64,000 nucleotides of DNA from an uncultured Eubacterium sp. (GTDB lineage: Bacteria > Bacillota > Clostridia > Oscillospirales > Acutalibacteraceae): assembly GCF_934561735.1 (NCBI RefSeq), contig NZ_CAKTGT010000001.1, forward strand, positions 370,771-434,770, given 5' to 3'. Under the pieces are notes generated by a model. It ran no database searches. It saw only the letters and a list, made by a program, of their open reading frames with translations, and was not told the DNA's origin. How positions within the stretch are numbered: the stretch's first letter is position 1; every line of letters starts with the position of its first letter. Positions 55,144 through 62,918 of this stretch are shown piece by piece. The position numbers and the translations under genes are program-made.

Positions 55144-56490
55144 ATGGAAAATAAAGAAGTTAGACCTTTCGGTATGCGTGACAAAATAGGATACGGTCTT
55201 GGCGATTTCGGCTGTAATATGAGCTTCGCTTTCATCAACAACTATCTTATGGTGTTTTATGTCACCTGTATGGGTATCAAGGCAAAGCATTTTGCGGTTA
55301 TTATTTTGCTTGCAAAGATTTTTGACGCAATTAACGACCCGATTATCGGCGGCATTTGCGACGCTTCAAAGCCGGGTAAAGACGGCAAATTCAAGCCGTG
55401 GATTAAGTGGGCGAGTTTGCCGCTTCTTGTGTCAAGTATTCTTATGTTTATTTATGCTCCAAATGCACCGTATGCACTCAAAATTGCAATGTGCCTCGGT
55501 TTGTACTGCGTGTGGAGCGTCGCTTACACAAGCGTAAATGTGCCTTACGGTTCAATGCAGTCTGTAATCACAACGCAGTCGGATGAGCGTTCGTCACTTT
55601 CAACTTGGCGAAGTGTCGGTGCAATGTTTGCACAAATCCCTGTAATGATTTTGCTTCCAAAACTTGTTTACGATTCAAACACATCAAATCCACGAGGCAA
55701 TGTGTTCATCTATATTGTGGGCGTTATGGGTCTTATCGGCTTTGTATCGTTCATTCTTCTTCGCAAACTCACAACGGAAAGAGTTGAGCCTAAGGTTAAC
55801 AATGAGCAAAAGTTCAATTATTTCAAAACCCTTGCTTCATTCTTCAAGAATAAGCCTATGATGGGCGTAACAATTTCTTCGGTTGCTTACCTTGCGTTGA
55901 TGATGACTGTTACAAATTCTATGCAATATGTGTTTATGTGCTACTTCAAAAACACAGATATTATTCCGATTGCCACCATTATTGCAGGGCTTCCGATTGG
56001 TTTGGGTATTGTTATAACAAAGCCGCTGCTTAAGAAGTTTACAAAAAAACAGCTTTGCACTTATCCGTTTGCAATTTCAGCCGTTGCGGCAGGTATTGCA
56101 ACTTTTGTAAGATTTGACAATCCTTATGTTTGGATTGCATTCATCGGTGTTTCGATGTTCGGCACTTGCTTCTATCTCACTCTTATGTGGGCACTTGTTG
56201 CAGATTGTATTGATTATCAAGAAGAAAAAACAGGCAGACGAGAGGAAGGCTCAATTTACGCAACCTACTCTCTTTTCAGAAAAATTGCACAGGGCGTAGG
56301 TGCTTCAATCATCGCTCTTTCACTTGATTTGACAGGATACAGCGAAAAGCTCGATGCACTTTCACAGGCAAAGGGCGTACCTGAAAAAATCTACACTATG
56401 ACGGGTGCATTGCCGCTTATCGGTGCACTTATCTGCTTATGCAGTATGCACTTCTTGTACAATATTAAAGATAAAAAATCGGAGGAATGA
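55144..56490 (+). CDS. GPH-family sugar:cation symporter
   Basis: 448 residues, 12 predicted membrane helices. RDKIGYGLGDFGCNMSF and FDAINDPIIGGICDASKP match the glycoside-pentoside-hexuronide:cation family (MelB, XylP, UidB, YicJ). It takes up glycosides with Na+ or H+. Its stop overlaps the start of a GH2 glycosidase, so transporter and enzyme form a glycoside-use unit. AAAGGGGT ribosome site before ATG 55144. Substrate is probably a beta-galactoside, beta-glucuronide or similar. Confidence 0.92.
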   Translation: MENKEVRPFGMRDKIGYGLGDFGCNMSFAFINNYLMVFYVTCMGIKAKHFAVIILLAKIFDAINDPIIGGICDASKPGKDGKFKPWIKWASLPLLVSSILMFIYAPNAPYALKIAMCLGLYCVWSVAYTSVNVPYGSMQSVITTQSDERSSLSTWRSVGAMFAQIPVMILLPKLVYDSNTSNPRGNVFIYIVGVMGLIGFVSFILLRKLTTERVEPKVNNEQKFNYFKTLASFFKNKPMMGVTISSVAYLALMMTVTNSMQYVFMCYFKNTDIIPIATIIAGLPIGLGIVITKPLLKKFTKKQLCTYPFAISAVAAGIATFVRFDNPYVWIAFIGVSMFGTCFYLTLMWALVADCIDYQEEKTGRREEGSIYATYSLFRKIAQGVGASIIALSLDLTGYSEKLDALSQAKGVPEKIYTMTGALPLIGALICLCSMHFLYNIKDKKSEE

Positions 56491-58727
56491 TTTTGAGAAA
56501 TATCATTACAATAAACGAAAATTGGTCATTTACCAAAGAAAATAAAACAGAAACAGTCAATTTGCCACACACTTGGAACGGCACAGACGGTCAGGACGGC
56601 GGAAACGATTATTATCGCGGCACTTGCATTTATCAAAAGGAAATTGCAAAAGCCGATATGCCGGACGGCGAGGAAGTTTACATTCAGTTTGACGGTGTAA
56701 ATTCAAGTGCAAAGGTGCTTTTCAACGGCAGGGAAATTGCCGTTCATCACGGCGGATATTCAACCTTTAGGGCAAAACTTGACGGCATAAAGGACAGCAA
56801 CACAATCGTTGTTGAAGCAGACAATTCGCCAAATGATTTTGTTTATCCGCAGCAGGCAGATTTTACATTTTACGGCGGAATTTATCGCAGCGTAAAACTT
56901 ATCGGTGTGCCAAAGGCTCATTTTGATTTGGATTATTACGGTGCACCGGGCATTACGGTTACTCCTGTTGTTGACGGCAAAAACGCAAAAATCACTATGC
57001 AGGCATTTGCAGACGGCGAGGTTCAGTTTGATATTATCGCAGACGGCGAGGTTGTTTGCACAAAAACCGCAAACGGCAAAAATCCGACTGCCGAGGCTGT
57101 TATAGAAGATGCCCGCCTTTGGAACGGAACAGTTGACCCTTATCTTTACACGCTCAAGGCAAGCCTTGTTGTTGACGGCGTGGCTGTTGATGAAGTCAGC
57201 ACAAAATTCGGTGTCCGTTCATTCAAGGTTGACGCACAAAAAGGCTTTATTCTCAACGGCAGGGAATATCCGCTTCGTGGCGTTTCCCGCCATCAGGACA
57301 GACCGCAAATCGGCAACGCTCTCAGCTATGAGCACCACAAGGAGGATATTGACCTTATTTGCGAAATGGGTGCAAACACAATCCGCCTTGCTCACTATCA
57401 GCACGCACAGGAATTCTATGATTTGTGCGATGAAAGGGGACTTGTGATTTGGGCGGAAATTCCGTATATTTCCCGCCATATGCCAAACGGTGTTGAAAAT
57501 ACAAGAACGCAGATGACCGAGCTTATCTGCCAAAATTATAACCATCCGTGCATCGTCACTTGGGGATTGTCAAACGAGATTACCATGGGCGGAGCAAGTG
57601 ACAAGAGCTTGATTGAAAATCACAAAATGCTCAACGACCTTGCTCATTCGCTTGATAAAACCCGACCGACTACTCTTGCGGCACTCACAATGTGTGGCAT
57701 AGATGAGGAATATGTGCACATTTCCGACATTTTGTCGTATAACCATTATTTCGGTTGGTACGGCGGTAATGTTTCAATGTACGGTCCGTGGTTTGATGAT
57801 TTCCACAAAAAATATCCAAACAGGGCAATCGGCATAAGCGAATACGGTTGCGAGGCTCTCAATTGGCACACTTCAACTCCGGAACAGGGCGACTACACCG
57901 AGGAATATCAGGCGTATTATCACGAGGAGGTAATCAAGCAGATTATCGACCGTCCGTATTTGTGGGCAACTCATGTTTGGAATATGTTTGACTTTGCCGC
58001 AGACGCAAGAAGCGAGGGCGGCGAAAACGGTATGAATCACAAGGGACTTGTGACCTTTGACCGCAAGTACAAAAAGGACAGTTTTTATGCTTATCAGGCT
58101 TGGCTTTCGGACAAGCCTATGGTGCATATTTGCTCAAAGAGATATGTTGACCGAGTTGAGCCTGTAACCAAGGTTACCGTTTATTCAAATCAAAACGAGG
58201 TTGAACTTTTTGCAAACGGCAAAAGTGTCGGCAAGCAGACAAAGGGCAAGTATCCGTTCTTCCATTTTGAAGTTGAAAATGCAGGCGAAACCGCACTTGT
58301 TGCCAAAGCGGGCGAGTGCGAGGACACCGCTGTTATCAAAAAGGTTGACACTTTCAACGAGGCTTACAGAATGGCAGAGGAGGGTGCAGTTATCAACTGG
58401 TTTGAGATTGACACCCCTACGGGCTACCTTTCCGTAAACGACACTTTGGGCGATATTATGGCAACCTTTAGGGGCAAAATTGTGCTTCTCAGTATGATTC
58501 CGATGCTCAAAAAGGCACTTTCGTCACCCGACAAGCCAAAGGAGAAAAAGAAAAAAGAAAAATCTTCGGGCGGTATGTCGGTGATGGGCTTCAAGATTAA
58601 CAAAACCATGCTCGACATTGCCAAGGGATTTGCACTCAAGCGTGCGTTCTCGATGCTCGGCGGAAAGTTCACAAAAGAGCAAATCCTCACAATCAATAAG
58701 CGACTTAACAAGATTAAGAAGAAATAG
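56487..58727 (+). CDS. GH2 glycoside hydrolase (beta-galactosidase/glucuronidase-like) with unusual lysine-rich tail
   Basis: 746 residues. N-terminal sugar-binding jelly roll, immunoglobulin-like domain, and a TIM barrel with acid/base E364 (TWGLSNEITMGG) and nucleophile E452 (GISEYGCEA). About 560-650 is a beta-domain as in DUF4982 enzymes. The last ~85 residues are odd: GDIMATFRGKIVLLSMIPMLKKALSS, then a lysine-rich KPKEKKKKEK stretch and a helical end, not a typical GH2 tail. No signal peptide. ATGA overlap with the symporter shows coupling. Substrate class is inferred from the transporter. Confidence 0.9.
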   Translation: MILRNIITINENWSFTKENKTETVNLPHTWNGTDGQDGGNDYYRGTCIYQKEIAKADMPDGEEVYIQFDGVNSSAKVLFNGREIAVHHGGYSTFRAKLDGIKDSNTIVVEADNSPNDFVYPQQADFTFYGGIYRSVKLIGVPKAHFDLDYYGAPGITVTPVVDGKNAKITMQAFADGEVQFDIIADGEVVCTKTANGKNPTAEAVIEDARLWNGTVDPYLYTLKASLVVDGVAVDEVSTKFGVRSFKVDAQKGFILNGREYPLRGVSRHQDRPQIGNALSYEHHKEDIDLICEMGANTIRLAHYQHAQEFYDLCDERGLVIWAEIPYISRHMPNGVENTRTQMTELICQNYNHPCIVTWGLSNEITMGGASDKSLIENHKMLNDLAHSLDKTRPTTLAALTMCGIDEEYVHISDILSYNHYFGWYGGNVSMYGPWFDDFHKKYPNRAIGISEYGCEALNWHTSTPEQGDYTEEYQAYYHEEVIKQIIDRPYLWATHVWNMFDFAADARSEGGENGMNHKGLVTFDRKYKKDSFYAYQAWLSDKPMVHICSKRYVDRVEPVTKVTVYSNQNEVELFANGKSVGKQTKGKYPFFHFEVENAGETALVAKAGECEDTAVIKKVDTFNEAYRMAEEGAVINWFEIDTPTGYLSVNDTLGDIMATFRGKIVLLSMIPMLKKALSSPDKPKEKKKKEKSSGGMSVMGFKINKTMLDIAKGFALKRAFSMLGGKFTKEQILTINKRLNKIKKK

Positions 58728-58736
58728 CAATAATTT

Positions 58737-58770
58737 ACGGCTCTGTTTAATGGAAGCAGAGCCGTTTTTT
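58737..58770 (+). terminator. terminator after the GH2 gene
   Basis: ACGGCTCTG pairs with CAGAGCCGT around an 11-base loop, then T6. Confidence 0.85.
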
Positions 58771-58794
58771 GCTACCGAAAAATTTTGTGTTTTT

Positions 58795-58831
58795 TGTAAC
58801 CGTTTTTGGTGTACGAAGTGTTGTATATAGT
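58795..58831 (+). promoter_or_regulatory. candidate ECF sigma promoter P1
   Basis: TGTAACC (58795-58801), 20 bases, TGTATATAGT (58822-58831), then an AGAAGGA ribosome site and the sigma gene ATG at 58847. The same two blocks with the same 20-base gap recur at 60081-60117. Sigma auto-control is inferred. Confidence 0.6.
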
Positions 58832-58846
58832 AGAAGGATAAATTTT

Positions 58847-59356
58847 ATGCTGGCATTTTATATGATGCTCATTGATGATGAGCAAAACAAATCAAAATTT
58901 GAACAACTTTATTATGAATATCGTGACCGTATGATGTATGTCGCTTTGTCGGTGCTTCATAACAATGAAGATGCCGAGGACGCCGTACATAATGCTTTTA
59001 TCGGTATTGCAAAGAATATGGATTCAATAGGTGAGGTGGCTTCGGTGCAAACATTGTCTTATGTGCTTAAGGCGACAAAAAACACGGCGATTAATATGCT
59101 TGGCAAAAATAAAAGATACGAAAGTGTGGATATAGAAAATTTTGATGTCGTTTCAGATGATGATTTTTTCGCAAACCTTGATATTAAGGAACGCTACAAC
59201 GAGGTTGTAAAAGCCATTGTAAACTTGGACGAAAAATACAAGGATGTGCTGTTTTATCATTATGTCAGCGATATGCCCGTTTCAAGGGTTGCCGAGCTTC
59301 TCGGCAGAAAGGTGTCAACCGTAAAGCAACAGCTTGTCCGTGGCAAAAGTTGTTGA
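58847..59356 (+). CDS. ECF-type RNA polymerase sigma factor, 3' end frameshifted
   Basis: 169 residues from ATG 58847 (AGAAGGA upstream); an earlier frame start lies in the promoter. Region 2 (FEQLYYEYRDRMMYVALSVLHNNEDAEDAVHNAFIGIA) and region 4 (LDEKYKDVLFYHYVSDMPVSRVAELLGRKVSTVKQQLVRGK) are complete. It ends SC-stop, while ECF proteins usually continue with a KLL-type helix. Reading on in the alternate frame gives LLIESLGANENDE then a stop at 59390, consistent with loss of one A in GGCAAAAG. It is followed by its likely anti-sigma. Confidence 0.82.
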   Translation: MLAFYMMLIDDEQNKSKFEQLYYEYRDRMMYVALSVLHNNEDAEDAVHNAFIGIAKNMDSIGEVASVQTLSYVLKATKNTAINMLGKNKRYESVDIENFDVVSDDDFFANLDIKERYNEVVKAIVNLDEKYKDVLFYHYVSDMPVSRVAELLGRKVSTVKQQLVRGKSC

Positions 59357-59380
59357 TTGAAAGTTTGGGGGCAAATGAAA

Positions 59381-60046
59381 ATGACGAATAAGGAACTGTT
59401 TGTAAATGCTTTTATCGAAGCTGAAAAAATCCAATACACAGACTATCTTGACAAGTCGTTTTTTACTTTTGAATTTTCACCTAAATTTGAAAAGAAAATG
59501 TTAAAACTTATTTCAAAAGAGCATCTGATTAAGTTTTCAACCCGCCGTAAAATTTCAAAATCGCTCATTGCCGCAGTAGTTGCAATCGTTGTTATGTTTA
59601 CAGGCTTGATGTCGGTATCTGCAAATCGCCGAAAAGCTATTGATTTTATTGAAAAGATATTTCCGAAACATATTACAATTGAGTTAACAGATGATTCTAT
59701 ACCGGAATATGATTATTTGCAAACCGAATATACACTTTCTTCTGTTCCGAACGGATATAAACTTATTGAATATGACAAAAGTGAATATAGCGTTTGGTCT
59801 GTTTGGAAAAATGAAAATGATGATGAAATCGTATTTTCACAAACTGTTGTCGGCGGCAGTATGTCGATTGATAATGAACACAATTTAGAGTATTTGAAAA
59901 TAAACGGTTATAAAGCATATTTGATAACAGAAAATTATAATTGTACACTGACTTGGAATGATTCTAATTATAGTTTTATGATAGATGTTCCGATAAATGA
60001 AAAGGAAAATATAATAAAAATGGCAGAAAATATTGTTGAAAAATGA
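59381..60046 (+). CDS. membrane anti-sigma factor-like protein (DUF4367-type)
   Basis: 221 residues from ATG 59381, best spaced for GGGGG at 59367-59371; ATG 59375 is an alternative. A short cytoplasmic N-terminus (about 1-60), one membrane helix (about 63-83), then an extracytoplasmic domain of about 135 residues resembling DUF4367 (LQTEYTLSSVPNGYKLIEYD). Position directly after an ECF sigma gene and this topology indicate an anti-sigma that releases the sigma on an envelope signal. The restored sigma frame would overlap its start. Confidence 0.75.
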   Translation: MTNKELFVNAFIEAEKIQYTDYLDKSFFTFEFSPKFEKKMLKLISKEHLIKFSTRRKISKSLIAAVVAIVVMFTGLMSVSANRRKAIDFIEKIFPKHITIELTDDSIPEYDYLQTEYTLSSVPNGYKLIEYDKSEYSVWSVWKNENDDEIVFSQTVVGGSMSIDNEHNLEYLKINGYKAYLITENYNCTLTWNDSNYSFMIDVPINEKENIIKMAENIVEK

Positions 60047-60080
60047 TATTTCCTTTAAATTTAAAAAAATTGGGATTTTT

Positions 60081-60117
60081 TGTAACCAAAAATCTCCTTT
60101 GTTTTGTTGTATATAGT
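60081..60117 (+). promoter_or_regulatory. candidate ECF sigma promoter P2
   Basis: TGTAACC (60081-60087), 20 bases, TGTATATAGT (60108-60117): same blocks and spacing as P1. Downstream is a perfect AAAGGAGG (60138-60145) and a GTG that opens only four codons. Confidence 0.6.
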
Positions 60118-60152
60118 GAAGGCACAAATACAGCAGGAAAGGAGGTCTTTTT

Positions 60153-60167
60153 GTGAAAATCTATTGA
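60153..60167 (+). pseudogene. tiny frame MKIY after a perfect ribosome site
   Basis: GTG AAA ATC TAT TGA, with AAAGGAGG 7 bases before the GTG. Four codons cannot make a protein of known type. It may be a leader minigene or the remnant of a gene once driven by P2. Low confidence either way. Confidence 0.25.
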
Positions 60168-60275
60168 GTAATTTCTAATGTTGAATATTTTATATAAGTA
60201 TGATATTATCAAGGTGAGAAGTACATAAACATATGGGCGGACAATATCCGTCCATGTAGTATAATTTGAGGTGAT

Positions 60276-60770
60276 TTGATGAAAAAGGCGGCTGTTCCTT
60301 TAGCTTTAATATTTGTTGCTTTTGCAGTTTGCATATGTGCTTTTCTTTTGCCCAAAAGTGATGCGTATAATGATAACAAGAAATACAGGCAAACTTTTGG
60401 CGTGATTGCGTATGAAACATTAAATTCCGAGTTAAATGACAAGAAAATCAAACAAATTGAACCGATTTTCAACGAGGTAAAAGCCGCAATTTCATATTCG
60501 GGAAGCAAAGAGGACTGCAATATATCTCAACCTCTGAACAAATTGTGTAAATTTACGGACGAGGACTGTTACAAAATCAATAAAAGCAATGTCGAAATTG
60601 TCACATACAAAAAACTCTTCCGCACCGGGTATTTGTGGATTGAATACAGCCGTGAATTGCTTGATGAAAACGGAAATGTAGCTTCCGCCGGATGTGACAT
60701 ATTGTGCTTAATTAAAATTAAATACAGCAATGGCAAGAATGAAGTAACAAGAGTTATTGAAGCACCTTGA
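60276..60770 (+). CDS. membrane-anchored or exported protein, unknown
   Basis: 164 residues. An N-terminal helix (about 3-24, AAVPLALIFVAFAVCICAFLL) could be an anchor or signal peptide. The rest is hydrophilic and mixed, with cysteines at about 87, 98, 107 and 143, 147, which might pair outside the cell. I do not recognise the family. ATG 60276 follows GAGGTG. It lies downstream of P2, so it may belong to the ECF regulon (inference). Confidence 0.7.
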   Translation: MMKKAAVPLALIFVAFAVCICAFLLPKSDAYNDNKKYRQTFGVIAYETLNSELNDKKIKQIEPIFNEVKAAISYSGSKEDCNISQPLNKLCKFTDEDCYKINKSNVEIVTYKKLFRTGYLWIEYSRELLDENGNVASAGCDILCLIKIKYSNGKNEVTRVIEAP

Positions 60771-60809
60771 TGCTAAATCTGCCATATAATATGATTTGGA
60801 GATGTTTTT

Positions 60810-61607
60810 ATGAAAAAGTTAATGAGCATTTTGTTGGCATTGGTGACCGTGCTGTGTGCATTTTCGGGTACAACCGTTTTTGCCGATGATGAGTACATAC
60901 CGAATCATATTTGCGAATATGAGGAATATGTTGAATCGGGAAAATTTGTTAGAGGCTTGTACGGCGGAACAGATTGGCTTGACGGTGAAAAAGGTCAAAA
61001 ATGTAAGATTTGCGGTGAGAAAAAGGATGTTGAGGTAATCACTTGCCCAAATGTTAATTTGAGTAAAGACTTTTATTATTACAACGGCAAACAAAAAACG
61101 CCAAAAGTGATTTGCACCAAAGAAAACGGCGATTTGCTTGTTGAGGGTGTGGATTATACCGTTGAATATGTCGGCGAAAGAATAAATGTTTCGAGATACA
61201 GAGTTACTGTGCGTTTTATGGGTGATTATGCAGGGTATATAAACAGATATTTCAGCATTTTCCCTAAAAAAGTAAAAATCAAAAGCGTTCAGGGAATTAA
61301 AAACGGCTACAAAATTTCTTGGAAAAAGTCATCGGGTCAATTTGACGGATATAGAATTACAATCTATGACGGCAATTACAAAGACAAAAATTCGCCTTTG
61401 AACAGAACAAAAACCGTCAAAATCAAAAACAAAAAGCAAACCTCTGCAACTGTCAAAGGCTTGAAGCGTAATCACAAATATTATGTTTTTGTTGAGACAT
61501 ACAAAAAAGCACCGCTTGATTACAGAAAGAGAAATAGTGATACATTTTCTTCGGGCGGATATGATTTATTCAAAAACTTACCTATCAAGCAGTACAAAAC
61601 AAAATAA
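60810..61607 (+). CDS. secreted protein with fibronectin type III-like domain
   Basis: 265 residues. Signal peptide about 1-25 (cut near VFADD). A segment with HICEYEEYV and CKICGEKK (two cysteine pairs, zinc-ribbon-like or a cell-wall repeat), then a beta domain PNVNLSKDFYYYNGKQKTPKVIC resembling bacterial surface Ig-like repeats, and a basic Fn3-like domain ending KQYKTK. The end resembles that of the LRR protein at 36029 (...KSFKTK), suggesting a shared retention mode. No sortase motif. Preceded by GGAG at good distance. Confidence 0.72.
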   Translation: MKKLMSILLALVTVLCAFSGTTVFADDEYIPNHICEYEEYVESGKFVRGLYGGTDWLDGEKGQKCKICGEKKDVEVITCPNVNLSKDFYYYNGKQKTPKVICTKENGDLLVEGVDYTVEYVGERINVSRYRVTVRFMGDYAGYINRYFSIFPKKVKIKSVQGIKNGYKISWKKSSGQFDGYRITIYDGNYKDKNSPLNRTKTVKIKNKKQTSATVKGLKRNHKYYVFVETYKKAPLDYRKRNSDTFSSGGYDLFKNLPIKQYKTK

Positions 61608-61612
61608 AAAGA

Positions 61613-61636
61613 CCGTAGGGGTGAACTTGGTTCGTC
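61613..61636 (+). repeat. degenerate GGCGAAC-type palindrome
   Basis: CGTAGGGGTGAACTTGGTTCGTC: same layout as the unit at 17558-17580 with two altered stem positions. Confidence 0.45.
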
Positions 61637-61671
61637 TGTTAAATTCAGAAAGGTTAAATTAGGGTGTTTTT

Positions 61672-61923
61672 ATGAATCCAAAAAAATTGAAAGCGCTTAA
61701 AGTTGTTGATATAATTGTTCTTATTATTGCAATTGCACTGCTTGCCGCGGGTATATATGGATGTATATTTGCAGCTTTTGTCTATGATGGCTCGGGATCA
61801 CTTAATAAGAGCGATGTATTTATTATATACGCTGTAATTTATGGTGTACCATCTATTGTTTTTTGGGTATTGTTTTTTATTATCAAAAGCAAAATCAAAA
61901 AGTATGACAAACTTGATGATTAA
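61672..61923 (+). CDS. small two-helix membrane protein
   Basis: 83 residues. Two membrane helices (about 13-37 and 52-72) with positive residues at both ends (KKLKALK and KSKIKKYDK), so both termini probably lie in the cytoplasm. Family not recognised. ATG 61672 follows a weak TTAGGGTG. A terminator follows at 62005. Confidence 0.6.
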   Translation: MNPKKLKALKVVDIIVLIIAIALLAAGIYGCIFAAFVYDGSGSLNKSDVFIIYAVIYGVPSIVFWVLFFIIKSKIKKYDKLDD

Positions 61924-62004
61924 TAGTGACGAAACACAAGGTTATCGTACACCGTCATTTGTTTTAATATAGCATTAAGTTCGTTTTAACAATCTGTAAA
62001 CTTT

Positions 62005-62034
62005 ACCCCGACTTTGCGGTCGGGGTTGATTTTT
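62005..62034 (+). terminator. terminator
   Basis: ACCCCGAC pairs with GTCGGGGT around TTTGCG, then TGATTTTT. Confidence 0.8.
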
Positions 62035-62096
62035 GCCTTGACGGGTGAGTTTTTAAGCTATATAATACCTTTTATATTTATTTGGAAGATGATTAT

Positions 62097-62870
62097 ATGC
62101 TGTTTAAAATTTTGATTTGTATAATCGCCGGTGTGGGTGCAGGGCTTGGTACGGGCTTTGCCGGAATGAGTGCCGCTGCGGTTATCAGTCCGGTGCTTAT
62201 CACATTTTTGGATATGGATTCGTATATGGCGGTAGGTATTGCTCTTGCAAGCGATGTTTTGGCAAGTGCCGTGTCTGCCTATACTTACGGAAAAAATAAG
62301 AACCTTGATATAAAAAACGGACTTATTATGATGGCGTCCGTTCTGTGCTTTACAATGGTGGGCAGTTATGTTGCAAGCATTGTGCCGAGGACAACAATGG
62401 GCAATTTTTCTGTGTTTATGACATTTTTGCTCGGCGTTAAATTTATTGTAAAGCCGGTTACGGAACCGAAAAAGCGGCTTCAAACAGCAACGGCTAAGCA
62501 AAAGGCAATTCGCTCCGTGCTTTGCGGTGCAATGGTTGGATTTATTTGCGGATTTATCGGCGCAGGCGGCGGAATGATGATGCTTTTGGTGCTCACCTCG
62601 GTACTTGGATATGAACTTAAAACCGCTGTCGGCACAAGCGTTTTTATTATGAGCGTAACCGCTCTTACGGGATGCGTCAGCCACTTCGCAATAGGCGGCA
62701 AACCCGATACTTTGGCACTTATTGTGTGCGTAATCAGCACACTTGTTTTTGCTCAGGTTGCGGCTCTGTTTGCCAATAAGGCAAAGCCTAAAACGCTCAA
62801 TCGTGTAACCGGCGTTATCCTTGTCATTCTCGGTATCGCAATATTTTCGGTTAAATTCTTTGCAAAATAA
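62097..62870 (+). CDS. TauE/SafE-family sulfite/sulfonate exporter-like protein
   Basis: 257 residues from ATG 62097, with GGAAG upstream; a TTG five codons earlier overlaps that site. Eight membrane helices in two repeated halves: AGVGAGLGTGFAGMSAAAVISPVLI and GFICGFIGAGGGMMMLLVLTSVLGYELKTAVGTSVFIM are the paired TauE/SafE signatures. Members export or import sulfur oxyanions or organic acids; the substrate here is not known. No sulfur genes are nearby. Confidence 0.9.
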   Translation: MLFKILICIIAGVGAGLGTGFAGMSAAAVISPVLITFLDMDSYMAVGIALASDVLASAVSAYTYGKNKNLDIKNGLIMMASVLCFTMVGSYVASIVPRTTMGNFSVFMTFLLGVKFIVKPVTEPKKRLQTATAKQKAIRSVLCGAMVGFICGFIGAGGGMMMLLVLTSVLGYELKTAVGTSVFIMSVTALTGCVSHFAIGGKPDTLALIVCVISTLVFAQVAALFANKAKPKTLNRVTGVILVILGIAIFSVKFFAK

Positions 62871-62917
62871 AAAGATATGGCATAAGTCAAATGTGGCTTA
62901 TGTCATATCTTTTTTTA
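62871..62917. terminator. bidirectional terminator
   Basis: AAAGATATG.CATAAG pairs with CTTATG.CATATCTTT with a T7 run after it and A-richness before; serves the TauE gene (+) and the surface protein (-). Confidence 0.85.
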
Positions 62918-62918
62918 T

